A stretch of 64,000 nt of DNA from Streptomyces capitiformicae (GTDB taxonomy: Bacteria; Actinomycetota; Actinomycetes; Streptomycetales; Streptomycetaceae). Location: the NCBI RefSeq assembly GCF_002214185.1, contig NZ_CP022161.1, positions 3,099,767-3,163,766 on the forward strand, written 5' to 3'. Shown piece by piece: positions 51,044-61,888 of the stretch. The notes under the pieces are model-generated. The model ran no database searches. It saw nothing but the letters and a program-made list of their open reading frames with translations, and was not told where the DNA came from. Every line of letters starts with the position of its first letter. Positions within the stretch are counted from its first letter, which is position 1. The translations under genes and the position numbers were made by a program.

Positions 51044-52564
51044 ATGCCGGACAACGCCCAGAAGTACGTCGCCGCCATCGACCAGGGCACCACTTCGAGC
51101 CGTTGCATCATCTTCGACCGGAACGGCGCGATCGTCGCCGTCGACCAGCGTGAACACCGCCAGATCTTCCCCAAGCCGGGCTGGGTGGAGCACGACGCCA
51201 CCGAGATCTGGTCGAAGGTGCAGGCGGTGGTCGCCGGGGCGATCGCCAAGGCGGGCCTGCGCGCGGACCAGGTCAGCGCGCTCGGTATCACCAACCAGCG
51301 TGAGACGACGGTGCTGTGGGACCGCGCCACGGGCAAACCCGTGCACAACGCGATCGTCTGGCAGGACACCCGTACCTCCGCGCTCTGCAACGAACTCGGC
51401 GGCTCGGACGGGCAGGATCGTTTCCGTGAGCAGACCGGTCTGCCCCTGGCGAGCTATTTCTCCGGTCCGAAGGCCGCCTGGCTGCTCGACAACGTGCCGG
51501 GGCTCAGGGCCCGCGCCGAGCGCGGTGAGATCGCCTTCGGCACGATCGACTCCTGGCTGATCTGGAACCTGACCGGCGGCGTCGACGGCGGCCGGCACGT
51601 CACCGATGTCACCAACGCCGGGCGCACCATGCTGATGAACCTGGAGACCCTGCAGTGGGACCCGTCGATCCTCTCGGCGATGAACGTCCCGGAGGCGGTC
51701 CTTCCGGAGATCAGGTCCTCCGCCGAGGTGTACGGCACAGCCGTGGGCCAGCTCGCGGGTGTCCCCGTCGCGTCGGCGCTGGGCGACCAGCAGGCGGCGG
51801 TGTTCGGACAGGCCTGCTACGACGTGGGCACCGCGAAGAACACGTACGGCACCGGCAGCTTCCTGCTGCTCAACACCGGCAACCGGCCCGTGCCGTCGAA
51901 GAGCGGGCTGCTCACCACCATGGGGTACAAGATCGGTGGCGAGGCGCCCGTGTACTGCCTGGAGGGGTCGATCGCGATCACCGGCGCCCTGGTGCAGTGG
52001 TTCCGCGACCAACTCGGCATCATCCGTACCGCCGACGAGATCGAGCCCCTGGCGGCACGCGTCGACGACAACGGCGGGGCGTACATCGTGCCCGCGTTCT
52101 CCGGCCTGTTCGCGCCCTACTGGCGCTCCGACGCGCGCGGCGTCATCACCGGGTTGACGCGGTACGTCACCAAGGCACATCTCGCGCGCGCGGTGCTGGA
52201 GGCGACGAGCTGGCAGACGCGGGAAGTGGTGGACGCCATGTTCCAGGACTCGGGGGTGCACATCACGACCCTCAAGGTCGACGGCGGCATGACCAAGAAC
52301 AACCTGCTGATGCAGCACCAGGCGGACGTCCTCGACGTGCCGGTGATCCGGCCGAAGGTCTCCGAGACGACCTGTCTGGGCGCCGCGTACGCCGCCGGGC
52401 TCGCGACCGGGGTGTGGAACGACCTCGACGAGCTGAAGTCGCACTGGAAGAAGGACGTCGAGTGGACGCCGGCCATGGAGGCCTCCGTCCGCGACCGCGA
52501 GTACCACAACTGGCGCAAGGCGGTGGAGAAGAGCTTCGGCTGGCACGAGGACGACGCGCGCTGA
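51044..52564 (+). CDS. glpK: Glycerol kinase
   Basis: 506 residues of the FGGY family. ATP motif [16 protein letters not shown] at the N-terminus; family signatures [36 protein letters not shown] and [20 protein letters not shown]. It phosphorylates glycerol to glycerol 3-phosphate. GAGGGG lies 7 nt upstream of the ATG. It forms an operon with glpF and ends before a strong bidirectional terminator shared with the convergent conservon. Confidence 0.97.
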   Translation: MPDNAQKYVAAIDQGTTSSRCIIFDRNGAIVAVDQREHRQIFPKPGWVEHDATEIWSKVQAVVAGAIAKAGLRADQVSALGITNQRETTVLWDRATGKPVHNAIVWQDTRTSALCNELGGSDGQDRFREQTGLPLASYFSGPKAAWLLDNVPGLRARAERGEIAFGTIDSWLIWNLTGGVDGGRHVTDVTNAGRTMLMNLETLQWDPSILSAMNVPEAVLPEIRSSAEVYGTAVGQLAGVPVASALGDQQAAVFGQACYDVGTAKNTYGTGSFLLLNTGNRPVPSKSGLLTTMGYKIGGEAPVYCLEGSIAITGALVQWFRDQLGIIRTADEIEPLAARVDDNGGAYIVPAFSGLFAPYWRSDARGVITGLTRYVTKAHLARAVLEATSWQTREVVDAMFQDSGVHITTLKVDGGMTKNNLLMQHQADVLDVPVIRPKVSETTCLGAAYAAGLATGVWNDLDELKSHWKKDVEWTPAMEASVRDREYHNWRKAVEKSFGWHEDDAR

Positions 52565-52637
52565 GAACGGGGTCCACGCGCGCGTACGGGTCGCTTCCGT
52601 GAAGCGGGCTCCACGCGCGCGTGCCATGAAGCCACGG

Positions 52638-52665
52638 CCCGTACCCCTGTCGGCGGGGGTACGGG
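52638..52665. terminator. Bidirectional terminator between glpK and cvnD
   Basis: CCCGTACCCC (52638-52647) and GGGGTACGGG (52656-52665), a perfect 10-bp stem with an 8-nt loop. Upstream lies a 13-bp direct repeat TCCACGCGCGCGT (52573-52585 and 52610-52622). Confidence 0.85.
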
Positions 52666-52672
52666 TCGTGCT

Positions 52673-53278
52673 TCAGGTGGTTACGGCCTGGCGGTGCTCC
52701 GCCGCGTACGCCATCGCGTGCCGGACGACGGCGACCAGGACCTCCTTGACGGATTCCCGCTGACGGGCGTCGCACAGCACGACCGGCACGTCGGGATCGA
52801 GGTCGAGGGCCCGGCGGACGGTTTCGGCCGGGTAGCGCGAGGCGTCGTCGAAGCAGTTGACGCCGATCACGAAGGGTATGGAGCGCCGTTCGAAGTAGTC
52901 GACGGCGGCGAAGCAGTCCTCCAGGCGGCGTGTGTCGGCGAGCACCACGGCGCCCAGGGCGCCGGTGGCCAGCTCGTCCCACAGGAACCAGAAACGGTCC
53001 TGGCCGGGGGTCCCGAACAGGTACAGGACGAGGTCCTCGCGGAGGGTGATGCGCCCGAAGTCCATGGCGACGGTGGTGGTCGACTTGCTCTCCACACCGC
53101 TGGTGTCGTCGAACGGTCGGCCCGCTTCGGTGAGCACCTCCTCGGTACGCAGCGGCTTGATCTCGCTGACCGCGCCGACGCATGTCGTCTTGCCCACGCC
53201 GAATCCGCCGGCCACGAGGATCTTGAGCGTGACGGGCTCGACCGGAGGTTTGCCGCGCTCAGTGCGCCCGAGGATCAT
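52673..53278 (-). CDS. cvnD: CvnD-type small GTP-binding protein of a conservon
   Basis: 201 residues. Walker A GGFGVGKT (residues 24-31), DTRRLEDC region, [15 protein letters not shown] (G3-like) and NCFDDA in place of NKxD, as in the actinomycete CvnD family of eukaryote-like small GTPases. CvnD acts with CvnA-C in membrane-bound signalling. AGGAGAAGAG precedes ATG 53278. The start lies inside the 3' end of the upstream hydantoinase gene (20-bp overlap), so it is co-transcribed with it. Confidence 0.95.
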   Translation of the reverse strand: MILGRTERGKPPVEPVTLKILVAGGFGVGKTTCVGAVSEIKPLRTEEVLTEAGRPFDDTSGVESKSTTTVAMDFGRITLREDLVLYLFGTPGQDRFWFLWDELATGALGAVVLADTRRLEDCFAAVDYFERRSIPFVIGVNCFDDASRYPAETVRRALDLDPDVPVVLCDARQRESVKEVLVAVVRHAMAYAAEHRQAVTT

Positions 53279-56200
53279 CGGTCTCTTCTCCTGCTGGATG
53301 GTTGTCGCGCGACGGTGGACCGTAGCCCCCGCCGCCCGGGGTTTCGATGACTAGTACGTCGCCGGGGCCGACATCTGCCGAATCACTTCCGCCGAGTTCC
53401 ACGACGCTGCCGTCCGCGCGCTCCACCCGGTTGGCGCCGAGGGCTCCGGGGGCGCCGCCGGCCATCCCGTAGGGCGGGATCCTTCGGTGCTGCGAAAGGG
53501 TGGAGACGGTCATCGGCTCGTGAAACCGGATGCGGCGAACGGCCCCGTCGCCTCCGCGCCACCGTCCCGCGCCGCCGCTGCCCCGCCGGACGGCGAACTC
53601 GTCGAGCAGGACGGGCAGACGCCACTCCAGGACCTCGGGGTCGGTCAGCCGGGAGTTGGTCATATGGGTCTGTACGACGGGCGCGCCCGGGAAGCCGTCG
53701 CCCGCGCCGGAGCCGGAGGCGACGGTCTCGTAGTACTGGTGGCGTTCGTTGCCGAAGGTGACGTTGTTCATGGTGCCGGACCCCTCTGCCTGGACGCGCA
53801 GGGCGGCGTAGAGGGCGCCGGTGATGGCCTGTGAGGTCTCGACGTTGCCCGCGACGACGGCGGCCGGGGGTTCGGGGGCGAGCATCGAGCCGGGCGGGAC
53901 GACGATGTTCAGGGGGCGCAGGCAGCCGTCGTTGAGCGGGATGTCGTCGGCGACGAGAGTGCGGAAGACATAGAGGACGGCCGCGTTGACCACGGCGAAG
54001 GGGGCGTTGAAGTTTCCGCTGAGCTGCGCGGAGGTGCCGGTGAAGTCGATGGTCGCGGAGCGGTTCTCGCGGTCCACACGCACCTGTACGCGGATGACGG
54101 CGCCGGAGTCGGTCTCGTAGGCGTACTCGCCATCGTCCAGGGCGTCGATGACACGGCGGACCGATTCCTCGGCGTTGTCCTGGACGTGCCTCATGTACGC
54201 CTGGACGACGTCGAGCCCGAAGTCGTCGATCATGCGGGCGACTTCGTCGACGCCCTTCCGGTTGGCCGCGATCTGGGCGCGCAGGTCGGCGAGGTTGGTC
54301 TGCGGATTGCGGGAGGGGTACGGGGCCTCGGTGAGCAGGCGGAGGGTCTCCCGCTCGCGGAAGCGGCCGTTCTCGGCGAGGAGCCAGTTGTCGAAGAGGA
54401 TGCCCTCCTCGTCGATGGTGCGGCTGTTCGCCGGCATGGAGCCCGGCTGGATGCCGCCGATCTCGGCGTGGTGGCCGCGTGAGGCGACGTAGAACAGGAT
54501 GCGGTCGCCCTCAGGGTCGAAGACCGGGGTGATCACCGTGACGTCGGGCAGGTGGGTGCCGCCGTGGTACGGGTCGTTGACCGCGTAGGTGTCGCCCGGG
54601 TGCATGGAGGTGCCGCGTCGGCGGATGACCTCCTTGACGCTGGTGCCCATGGAGCCCAGGTGCACGGGGATGTGGGGGGCGTTGGCGACGAGGTTGCCGT
54701 CGGGGTCGAAGAGGGCGCAGGAGAAGTCGAGGCGTTCCTTGATGTTGACCGACTGAGCGGTCGATTCCAGTCGGGCGCCCATCTGTTCGGCGATCGACAT
54801 GAAGAGGTTGTTGAAGACCTCCAACAGAACCGGATCACTTTCCGTGCCGAGATCGGAACTCTCCGTGACGGCCGCGCGTTCCATGACCAGATGCCCGTCG
54901 TGGGTCGTCGCGGCCCGCCAGCCGTCGTCGACGACGGTCGTCGCGCCGGGCTCGGTGATGATCGCGGGGCCGGTGACGGTTTCGCCGGGGGGCAGTTCCT
55001 CGCGGCGGTGCAGTGGCACGTCGAGCCAGGCGCCGCCCGTGTGGAGGCTGACCGTCTCCGGGGTGGTGGTGAGGCCTTCGTAAGGTGCGAGGGCGGAGAG
55101 ATCGGGGGGTGCGGTGAGGCCGGTGGCTTCCACGGAGAGGGCTTCGACGACGATCGGTCGGTCGAGGGTGAAGGAGTACGTGGCGCGATGACGTTCTTCG
55201 AAGGCGCGCCGCATGGTGGCGGGCTCGGCGAGTTCGACACCGAGGGCGGTGTCCGTGCCGTCGTAGCGGAGTTGGGCGCGGCGAGTGACCCGGATCCGGT
55301 CCTCGGGGACGTCCTCGGCGAGGAGTTCGGCGCGGGTGGCGCCCTCCAGGTCGTCGGCGGTGCTCAGGATGCCGGGCATCGCGGCGGGCTCCAGTGGGGC
55401 CTCCACGGATTGCTCGCGCATGGCGGTGGTGTCGGCGAGACCGATGCCGAGGGCGGAGAGCACCCCGGCCATGGGCGGGACGAGTACCGTGCGGATGCCG
55501 AGCGAGTCGGCGACCATGCACGCGTGCTGGCCGCCCGCACCACCGAAGGTGGTGAGTGCGTAGCGGGTGACGTCGTGACCCTTCTGGACGGAGATCCGCT
55601 TGACCGCGTTGGCGATGTTGGCGACGGCGATCTGCAGGTAGCCCTCGGCGACTTGCTCGGGCGCGCGGTTGTCGCCCGTGTCGTCCCGGATCTGGCGCGA
55701 GAGGTCTGCGAAGCGGGCCCGGACCAGGGCGTCGTCGAGCGGTTGGTCGCCGTCGGGACCGAACACGCTGGGAAAGTGCGCGGACTGGATGCGGCCGAGC
55801 ATGATGTTGGCGTCGGTGACCGTGAGCGGGCCGCCGCCCCGGTAGCAGGCCGGGCCCGGGGACGCGCCCGCCGAGTCCGGCCCTACGCGGTAGCGGGAGC
55901 CGTCGAAGTGCAGGACAGAGCCACCGCCCGCGGCGACGGTGTGGATGTCCAGCATGGGTGCCCGCAGTCGTACGCCCGCGATCTGTGTGGTGAAGACCCG
56001 CTCGTACTCGCCCGCGAAGTGCGAGACGTCAGTGGAGGTGCCGCCCATGTCGAAGCCGATGACGCGGTCGAAGCCGGCGAGCTGCGACATGCGGGCCATG
56101 CCCACGATGCCGCCCGCCGGCCCGGAGAGGATGGCGTCCTTGCCGCGGAACTGGCCGGCTTCGGCGAGCCCGCCGTTGGACTGCATGAACATCAGCCGTA

Positions 56201-56876
56201 CGCCTCGGAGTTCGTCGGCGACGTGCCGCACGTAGCGGCGCAGCACGGGCGACAGGTAGGCGTCGACGACGGCCGTGTCACCCCGTGGGACGAGCTTCAT
56301 CAAGGGGCTGACCTCGCTGGAGAGCGAGATCTGGGGGAAGCCGTTCCGGGCGGCCAGCTCGCCGACCGCCTGTTCATGGGCGGGGTGGAGGTGGCTGTGC
56401 ATGCAGACGACGGCCACGGCGCGGATCCCGTCGTCGTACGCCTGACGGAGCGGCCCCGCGAGAGCGTCCAGATCGGGGGCGCGCAGCACCGTGCCGTCGG
56501 CGGCGATGCGCTCGTCGACCTCGACGACACGCTCGTACAGCAGCTCGGGAAGTTCGATCGCGCGGGCGAAGATGCGGGGTCGGTTCTGGTAGGCGATGCG
56601 CAGGGCGTCACGGAAGCCGCGGGTGATGACGAGGAGGGTGCGCTCTCCCGTGCGCTCCAGGAGGGCGTTGGTGGCGACGGTGGTGCCCATACGGACGGCC
56701 TCGATGGGGGCATCGGAGCCGTCGAGGAGTTCACGGACGCCGGCGACAGCCGCGTCTGCGTACCGCGCGGGGTTGTCGGAGAGGAGCTTGTGCGTGAGCA
56801 GGCGGCCGTCCGGGCGTCGTGCGACGACGTCGGTGAAGGTGCCGCCACGATCGACCCAGAACTGCCAGCCTGTCAC
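53259..56876 (-). CDS. Fused hydantoinase A/B (5-oxoprolinase type) inside the conservon
   Basis: 1205 residues. N-terminal hydantoinase A/oxoprolinase half ([49 protein letters not shown], actin-like ATPase fold) is fused to a C-terminal hydantoinase B half from about residue 690 ([43 protein letters not shown]). Such proteins open 5-oxoproline or hydantoin rings with ATP. GTG 56876 follows GGAGTGGATAC. It starts 24 bp after cvnC and ends 20 bp into cvnD on the same strand, so it is a member of this conservon operon, an unusual position. Confidence 0.93.
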   Translation of the reverse strand: MTGWQFWVDRGGTFTDVVARRPDGRLLTHKLLSDNPARYADAAVAGVRELLDGSDAPIEAVRMGTTVATNALLERTGERTLLVITRGFRDALRIAYQNRPRIFARAIELPELLYERVVEVDERIAADGTVLRAPDLDALAGPLRQAYDDGIRAVAVVCMHSHLHPAHEQAVGELAARNGFPQISLSSEVSPLMKLVPRGDTAVVDAYLSPVLRRYVRHVADELRGVRLMFMQSNGGLAEAGQFRGKDAILSGPAGGIVGMARMSQLAGFDRVIGFDMGGTSTDVSHFAGEYERVFTTQIAGVRLRAPMLDIHTVAAGGGSVLHFDGSRYRVGPDSAGASPGPACYRGGGPLTVTDANIMLGRIQSAHFPSVFGPDGDQPLDDALVRARFADLSRQIRDDTGDNRAPEQVAEGYLQIAVANIANAVKRISVQKGHDVTRYALTTFGGAGGQHACMVADSLGIRTVLVPPMAGVLSALGIGLADTTAMREQSVEAPLEPAAMPGILSTADDLEGATRAELLAEDVPEDRIRVTRRAQLRYDGTDTALGVELAEPATMRRAFEERHRATYSFTLDRPIVVEALSVEATGLTAPPDLSALAPYEGLTTTPETVSLHTGGAWLDVPLHRREELPPGETVTGPAIITEPGATTVVDDGWRAATTHDGHLVMERAAVTESSDLGTESDPVLLEVFNNLFMSIAEQMGARLESTAQSVNIKERLDFSCALFDPDGNLVANAPHIPVHLGSMGTSVKEVIRRRGTSMHPGDTYAVNDPYHGGTHLPDVTVITPVFDPEGDRILFYVASRGHHAEIGGIQPGSMPANSRTIDEEGILFDNWLLAENGRFRERETLRLLTEAPYPSRNPQTNLADLRAQIAANRKGVDEVARMIDDFGLDVVQAYMRHVQDNAEESVRRVIDALDDGEYAYETDSGAVIRVQVRVDRENRSATIDFTGTSAQLSGNFNAPFAVVNAAVLYVFRTLVADDIPLNDGCLRPLNIVVPPGSMLAPEPPAAVVAGNVETSQAITGALYAALRVQAEGSGTMNNVTFGNERHQYYETVASGSGAGDGFPGAPVVQTHMTNSRLTDPEVLEWRLPVLLDEFAVRRGSGGAGRWRGGDGAVRRIRFHEPMTVSTLSQHRRIPPYGMAGGAPGALGANRVERADGSVVELGGSDSADVGPGDVLVIETPGGGGYGPPSRDNHPAGEETDDPRAH

Positions 56877-56900
56877 GTATCCACTCCGCTTCCGCGCTGC

Positions 56901-57296
56901 TCAGAGCGCCCGGAGGCCGTTGATCACGTCGCGCAGAATACTCTCGTCCACCAGCTCGGCAGGCGGTACGGGACGTGTCACGTGGACCAGTTCCTCGTCC
57001 ACGAGGTCTCCCACGAGGACACGCACCACGCCGACGGGCAGGTCCAGCTCGGCGCCGAGTTCGGCGACCGACTGCGGGGTGTCACGGCAGAGCTCGACGA
57101 TACGGACGTGCTCCGGGGCCAGCGCGTGGTCCTCCTCCGGGTCGTCGACATGCGGTTCCGTGACGACCACGGCGATCAGATCGAGGCGGTGCTGGACCGC
57201 GTGGCTGGTCCGGCCACGCGTCATCGCGTACGGACGGACCACCGGTCCGGCCTCGTCGTCGAACCAGTGGCTTCTTCCCTGACCGTCTCGGCTCAT
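56901..57296 (-). CDS. cvnC: CvnC-type DUF742 protein
   Basis: 131 residues. The DUF742 signature includes VVRPYAMTRGRTSHAVQHRLDLIAVV, then a winged-helix-like part LSPEHVRIVELCRDTPQSVAELGAELDLPVGVVRVLVGDL with the family LVGDLVDEELV ending. It binds CvnD or DNA in conservons; the biochemical role is not well defined. It follows cvnB after a 9-bp gap. Confidence 0.95.
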   Translation of the reverse strand: MSRDGQGRSHWFDDEAGPVVRPYAMTRGRTSHAVQHRLDLIAVVVTEPHVDDPEEDHALAPEHVRIVELCRDTPQSVAELGAELDLPVGVVRVLVGDLVDEELVHVTRPVPPAELVDESILRDVINGLRAL

Positions 57297-57305
57297 GCCA
57301 TCCCA

Positions 57306-57743
57306 CTACCCGCCCTGGGACACATCGGTGCGCGGCGCGGAGCCCAGATGTACGCCGACCCGCTTGACGAGGAGCGTCATCTCGTACGCGACCTGACCGA
57401 TGTCGGCGTCGGCGTCCGCGAGGACGGCGAGGCAGCTGCCGTCGCCGGCGGCCGTGACGAAGAGGAAGGCCTCGTCGAGTTCGACGACGGTCTGCCGGAC
57501 GTTGCCCGCGTCGAAGTGGCGGCCGACGCCCTTGGCCAGGCTGTGGAATCCGGAGGAGACAGCGGCGAGGTGCTCGCTGTCCTCTCTGGTGAGGTCCTTG
57601 GAGACGCCCATGGGCAGTCCGTCGCCGGAGAGCACGAGCGCCTTGCGGATGCTGGCGACGCGCTCCACCAGGTCGTCCAGGAGCCAGTTCAGCTCACCGG
57701 ACATGCCGGTCGCGGTGGGCCCTTCGGCCTTCGGTGCGGTCAT
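57306..57743 (-). CDS. cvnB: CvnB-type roadblock/LC7 protein
   Basis: 145 residues. Roadblock/LC7 fold: LNWLLDDLVERVASIRKALVLSGDGLPMGVSKDLTREDSEHLAAVSSGFHSLAKG and CLAVLADADADIGQVAYEMTLLVKRVG. Such proteins regulate small GTPases, here presumably CvnD. ATG 57743 overlaps the cvnA stop (ATGA, 57740-57743). Confidence 0.95.
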   Translation of the reverse strand: MTAPKAEGPTATGMSGELNWLLDDLVERVASIRKALVLSGDGLPMGVSKDLTREDSEHLAAVSSGFHSLAKGVGRHFDAGNVRQTVVELDEAFLFVTAAGDGSCLAVLADADADIGQVAYEMTLLVKRVGVHLGSAPRTDVSQGG

Positions 57744-60604
57744 CGACCGTCCCCCTTCGTTCCTCGTGGTGCTGAGACGTCCTGGGCATCGTCGCCCTCG
57801 GCGTTCTCCTCGCGGCCGCGCTGCCAACCGCGTTGGAGCGAGGCCATACGGCTGCGTACCTCGTCGGCATTGCGCTCGGCCGGGTCCGGTCGCGTCGCCG
57901 AGCGGGCCCTGTCGCGCTCGACACGCCGGTCGGGGCCGTCCTTCAACTGCGGGGCCAGACTGGCCTGTCGGACTCGACGGGGCAGCGGGCTCGGAGCTGA
58001 TTCTGCCCGGTCGGCCGTCGCGTCCGCGCGCGGGGTGGGCTCATTCGCGGCGATGTGCGGAGGCGTCGGGGCCGTGCCGCTCGACGCCGTCGTACGGCGG
58101 CGTTGGGGTAGGACGGGGGGCTCGCTACCACCGGGCGGCAGGGCCTCGGAGCGGTGCGCGCCCGGGAGGGAAGCAGGTCCGGTGCGGTCGGCGCCGGGAC
58201 GGGCCGACAGTTCGGCGCGGTCGCCGCGCAGGGCGGTGAGCGGCCGTGTGTCCGCCGGCGCCGTTTCCCTGCTCTGCGCGGGCTCGTCGTCCGGGCGCCG
58301 CGGCCTCGGGCTCGTCACCGGGCGGCCGTGCGAGCTGACGAGATGCGGCGTCCTGCGCTGCGGCAGCGGTACGGGGCCGAGCGTCGGGTCGGGGTCGGTG
58401 AGAGGTGCCTGTCGTTCGTCGCCGTCGCGCGCCGACTGCTGTTGCTCGTCGCCGACGCCGGTCAGGGGGCGGCGTGAGCGGAACAGTCCGCCCCGCTCGC
58501 TGTCCTCGTTGTCCAGGGCGCCCGGGAAGCCGTCGAGGGGGTCCAGGTCGACCGGTGCCTCCAGCTCCACCGGGCCGTCCAGGATGGCGGGGGACAGCCC
58601 CGGAAGCCGGACCGGCACCTGGGAGAGCGCCGCCTTGCGCTCCTCCTCGAGTTCGGCCTCCCGGGTGGGGTGGGCGCGGTCGAGGCGGAAGCCGATGCCG
58701 TTGGTGTCGGGGACGTCGTCGGTGAGCAGGGCGTCGGGGATGAAGACCACGGCCGTGGTGCCGCCGTAGGGCGACGGCTGGAGGGACACGCGGACTTTCT
58801 GCCGCTGGGCGAGCCGGCTGACCACGAAGAGACCGAGCCGGTCGGTGTCGGAGAGCTCGAAGTCGGGGGTCTCGGCGAGCTTCAGGTTCGCGTCGAGGAG
58901 CGCCTCGGCCGCCATACCGAGACCGCGGTCGTGGATCTCCAGCGTGAAACCGTTGGCGACGCGCTCGCCGTGGACCTGCACGGCGGTGTGCGGGGGCGAG
59001 AACACCGTGGCGTTCTCCAGGAGTTCGGCCACGAGGTGGGTGAGGTCGGCGACCGCGGGGCCGGTGACGGCGACACGGGGCAGTCGGCGGACCTCGATGC
59101 GCTCGTAGTCCTCGACCTCGGCGACGGCGGCGCGGACCACGTCCATGAGCTGGATGGGCTTGCGCCACTGCCGGGAGGGTGCGGCGCCGGAGAGGATGAC
59201 CAGACCCTCGGCGTGGCGGCGCATTCGGGTGGTCAGGTGGTCCAGACGGAACAGGTCGGCGAGTTCGTCCGTGTCGTCGGTCCGGCGCTCCATGGCGTCG
59301 AGGAGGGTGAGCTGCTTGTGGAGGAGGACCTGGCTGCGGCGGGCGAGGTTGACGAAGACCTCGGAGATGCCGCTGCGGAGTTCGGACTGCTTGACGGCGG
59401 CCTCGACGGCGGCTCTTTGCAAGGTGTTGAGGGCTTGGCTGACCTCGCCCATCTCGTTCTTGTCGTACTCCAGCCGCGGCACTTCGGTCTCCACGTCGAC
59501 CTGTTCGCCCGCGGCGAGGCGGCGCATCACACTGGGCAGCCGCACTCCGGCGGTCTCGTGGGCCTCCTGGCGGAGGCGGCGCAGGTCACGGATGAGGACG
59601 CGGCCGATGCGCACGGACATGAAGAGCGACAGCAGGAGGGCGAAGAGGCCGAGGACGCCTGCGATGACGGCCTTGAGGATGATGTTGGTGGCCAGGGGCC
59701 CGACCCGGTCCTGATAGCGGTCGCCTGCCTCGAGGCTGAGGTCGCGGAGGTCGGAGAGCACGGGTTCCACCGCGCTGTCCCAGCTCTTCGCGGTGACGCC
59801 GTTGGGCTTGCCGGGGGTGGAGCCGCTGACAGCCTGCTCGACGGAGCGCAGGGGTGCGGTGTTCGCGTTCTTCCAGTAGAGGTAGAAGCGGTCGCGCTCG
59901 GAGGCGGGTAGCAGCGGCAGGCTGATGTCGTACATCAGGGTGCGCTGGGCCACGAGGTCGGAGAAGTCCCGGATCTCTTCGCGGGTGATCCGGCCGGCGA
60001 CGAGTACGGCGCTGATCAGGGCATCCTCGCGGGACAGGAGTTCGCGGGCGCGGCCGACGTTGATCAGGGCCTGGCCCTGCTTGTCCATCTCCACGTTGTC
60101 GACGGCGGGGAGGTTGGCCAGCAGGGCGAAGCAGGGGTCGACCAGGCTGTTGTAGTGAGAGAGCGCCTGGGGCACGTTGACAGTGCCCTGCTCGACCGTC
60201 GTGCGCAGGGCGGGCAGGCCGTCGAGGGCGTCCAGGATCGCCGTGAGCCGCAGCGAGGTGCTCTCGCCCATCTCGTCGCGCACCTCGGAGTCCGCCGCGT
60301 GGTCGCGGAACTCGGCGACGGCCTTGTCGGTGGCGGCCCGGCTGCGTTCGAGGGCCGTGAGCGCGTCCGAGGCCCGTGGATCGGCCAGGTAGACGAGGGT
60401 CTGGCGGCGTTCCTGCTGGAGCACGCGAATGGTGTCCTCGGTGGGGAAGCCGATCTCCTCGACGATGTCCGCCACCCGGAAGAGCTCGCTGGCCTCACGG
60501 CCCGTCAGCACCGTGGCGAATGTCCAGATACCGGTCAGGGCCATCAGAGGCACGAGCAACAGCGCCACGATCTTCCGGCGGATCGATTTCCCGCGAAAGC
60601 GCAT
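57740..60604 (-). CDS. cvnA: CvnA-type sensor histidine-kinase-like protein
   Basis: 954 residues. N-terminal transmembrane helix (about 11-32), an extracellular nitrate/nitrite-sensor-like (NIT) helical domain, a second helix near 325-350, a HAMP-like linker, then a HATPase domain with N box ELLENATVFSPP (Asn531) and G box DRGLGMA. The canonical phosphorylated His box is not obvious. The C-terminal 250 residues are proline/arginine-rich and disordered. It senses an unknown signal for the CvnB-D module. ATG 60604 follows GGGGGAGG. It is the first gene of the conservon operon. Confidence 0.95.
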   Translation of the reverse strand: MRFRGKSIRRKIVALLLVPLMALTGIWTFATVLTGREASELFRVADIVEEIGFPTEDTIRVLQQERRQTLVYLADPRASDALTALERSRAATDKAVAEFRDHAADSEVRDEMGESTSLRLTAILDALDGLPALRTTVEQGTVNVPQALSHYNSLVDPCFALLANLPAVDNVEMDKQGQALINVGRARELLSREDALISAVLVAGRITREEIRDFSDLVAQRTLMYDISLPLLPASERDRFYLYWKNANTAPLRSVEQAVSGSTPGKPNGVTAKSWDSAVEPVLSDLRDLSLEAGDRYQDRVGPLATNIILKAVIAGVLGLFALLLSLFMSVRIGRVLIRDLRRLRQEAHETAGVRLPSVMRRLAAGEQVDVETEVPRLEYDKNEMGEVSQALNTLQRAAVEAAVKQSELRSGISEVFVNLARRSQVLLHKQLTLLDAMERRTDDTDELADLFRLDHLTTRMRRHAEGLVILSGAAPSRQWRKPIQLMDVVRAAVAEVEDYERIEVRRLPRVAVTGPAVADLTHLVAELLENATVFSPPHTAVQVHGERVANGFTLEIHDRGLGMAAEALLDANLKLAETPDFELSDTDRLGLFVVSRLAQRQKVRVSLQPSPYGGTTAVVFIPDALLTDDVPDTNGIGFRLDRAHPTREAELEEERKAALSQVPVRLPGLSPAILDGPVELEAPVDLDPLDGFPGALDNEDSERGGLFRSRRPLTGVGDEQQQSARDGDERQAPLTDPDPTLGPVPLPQRRTPHLVSSHGRPVTSPRPRRPDDEPAQSRETAPADTRPLTALRGDRAELSARPGADRTGPASLPGAHRSEALPPGGSEPPVLPQRRRTTASSGTAPTPPHIAANEPTPRADATADRAESAPSPLPRRVRQASLAPQLKDGPDRRVERDRARSATRPDPAERNADEVRSRMASLQRGWQRGREENAEGDDAQDVSAPRGTKGDGR

Positions 60605-61021
60605 GGCCTCCCCCAGCTCGCCCCCCGCCGGCCCGGGGGTACACATGTGCGTCAACAAACGGCGAGAGCCTACTACCGACACACGGGTATCTCGAAGAGC
60701 CGTCCGAACGCACATCGCGCCGACTGCGAGTCAGGCATGGGGAGTTGTCCTCTCATTACGGGAGATTGCCTCCCGCTGTCGGCCACGTGGCTGCATCGCA
60801 TCTCCTCGGTGAGGTTGGCTGGTTGGCCGGTTTTTTTCGTTCGGTGGGAATCTTCGGCGTACGTCGATCGTCTTTCTGTACGGGAATCGGGGGCGGAATG
60901 GGCTACAGGCCCCGCAGGCCGCTCCCGGTGGCGTAATTCGGAGGAAGTCGGGCACCTGAGGGGGGCCGGGTCGCGTGATCCCGGTGCCGATGGTCAACCG
61001 GCGGTGGGGAGTGAAGTGTTG
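60605..61021. other. 417-bp divergent region upstream of cvnA
   Basis: No gene is seen. It contains a run of seven T near 60832 preceded by GGTTGGC repeats, and GGGGAG at 61006-61011 for the downstream gene. Possible -10 elements TAGTAG (minus strand) lie near 60675. No strong palindrome is visible. Confidence 0.45.
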
Positions 61022-61570
61022 ATGGGCACGGCGGAGCGGCGCGTAGCGCCCGAGGATGATGTGGTGACGCCCGAGGCGGCGCCGCGGGGCGTTCAGGCAC
61101 CGGATCGCGACGTCCTGGCGGGCGAGGGTGTCGCGGTGACGGAGCGGCAGCTCTCCTCCGGCGAGGAAGAGCGGGTGCAATACCAGCCGTTGTGGATCGA
61201 GGAGCCGGCACGCAAGCGGCGGCTGCCCGATCCGGTGCGGACTGCGGCGGTGCGCGCGGTCCTCATCATCGCGGTGACACTGATTCAGGCGATGGTGGCC
61301 TTCCTGTGCACCCTGGCCGGTTCATGGCTGGCGTTCCCCATGGTCCTGAGCAGCGTGGCCAGCACCGTCCTCGCGACCTGGGGCGTGCTGGACGTCTGGG
61401 TGACCCGGCAGGTGTGGAACCAGCGCAACGGCGTGGTGTCGGCCCCCAGCAGCACGGCTCGCTCGCTGCGGCGCGAACGACGCCGGGCCCGCCGCGAGGC
61501 GCGCACGGCCGAGCGCACACAGGAGCGGATACGCCGACGGGGTGGGGCGGGGCAACTGTCGCATCCCTAG
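61022..61570 (+). CDS. Small membrane protein with basic C-terminus, divergent from the conservon
   Basis: 182 residues. A cytoplasmic acidic N-terminus of about 75 residues (ending WIEEPARKRRLPDPVRT) precedes two hydrophobic segments (AVLIIAVTLIQAMVAFLCTLAGSWLA and FPMVLSSVASTVLATWGVLDVWVT), then a tail rich in Arg (RRERRRARREARTAERTQERIRRR). Function unknown. The start is ambiguous among GTG 61016, TTG 61019 and ATG 61022. A strong terminator follows at 61596. Confidence 0.8.
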   Translation: MGTAERRVAPEDDVVTPEAAPRGVQAPDRDVLAGEGVAVTERQLSSGEEERVQYQPLWIEEPARKRRLPDPVRTAAVRAVLIIAVTLIQAMVAFLCTLAGSWLAFPMVLSSVASTVLATWGVLDVWVTRQVWNQRNGVVSAPSSTARSLRRERRRARREARTAERTQERIRRRGGAGQLSHP

Positions 61571-61888
61571 CGCGAATCGGGGCCGGACCCGCGCGCTCAC
61601 CTCGGCAGCAGATGCCGAGGTGAGGCGCAGCCCGAGCCGCAGACCGTGAGGCGGACGCTTTCCTCGACCTCGTGCCGGCCACATGCTCCCGCACCGTGTC
61701 TTTCCCGTGCCGTGGGCCGCGTGGTCGTGGCCGCGCCACGTGAGGCCTCTGGCGTGCCGAGCCGCCCCTCCGCCATCCTTCTGACCAGGCGTGTTGACCG
61801 TCACATTTGGCATACAACGCGGTCCTCCGGTTAGGCGCCCAGCCGCGAGGGCGCCCACCGCACGGCGCTGACCAGGAGGAACGAGAAC
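61571..61888. other. 318-bp region between the membrane protein and aldehyde dehydrogenase genes
   Basis: It holds the strong terminator at 61596-61624 and, near 61794, TTGACC as a possible -35 for the aldehyde dehydrogenase gene. A TTTGGCATACAACG segment (61807-61820) could be part of a GntR-type operator but is not a clear palindrome. GACCAGGAGGAACG precedes the start. Confidence 0.45.
61596..61624 (+). terminator. Strong terminator after the small membrane protein gene
   Basis: CTCACCTCGGCA (61596-61607) and TGCCGAGGTGAG (61613-61624), a perfect 12-bp stem with loop GCAGA, 26 bp after the stop codon. Confidence 0.88.

Noticed and set aside
54552..58769. Open frame of 1405 codons on the plus strand
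   Set aside because: Antisense to the hydantoinase, cvnC, cvnB and cvnA; no family similarity and no ribosome binding site. A shadow of high GC3.
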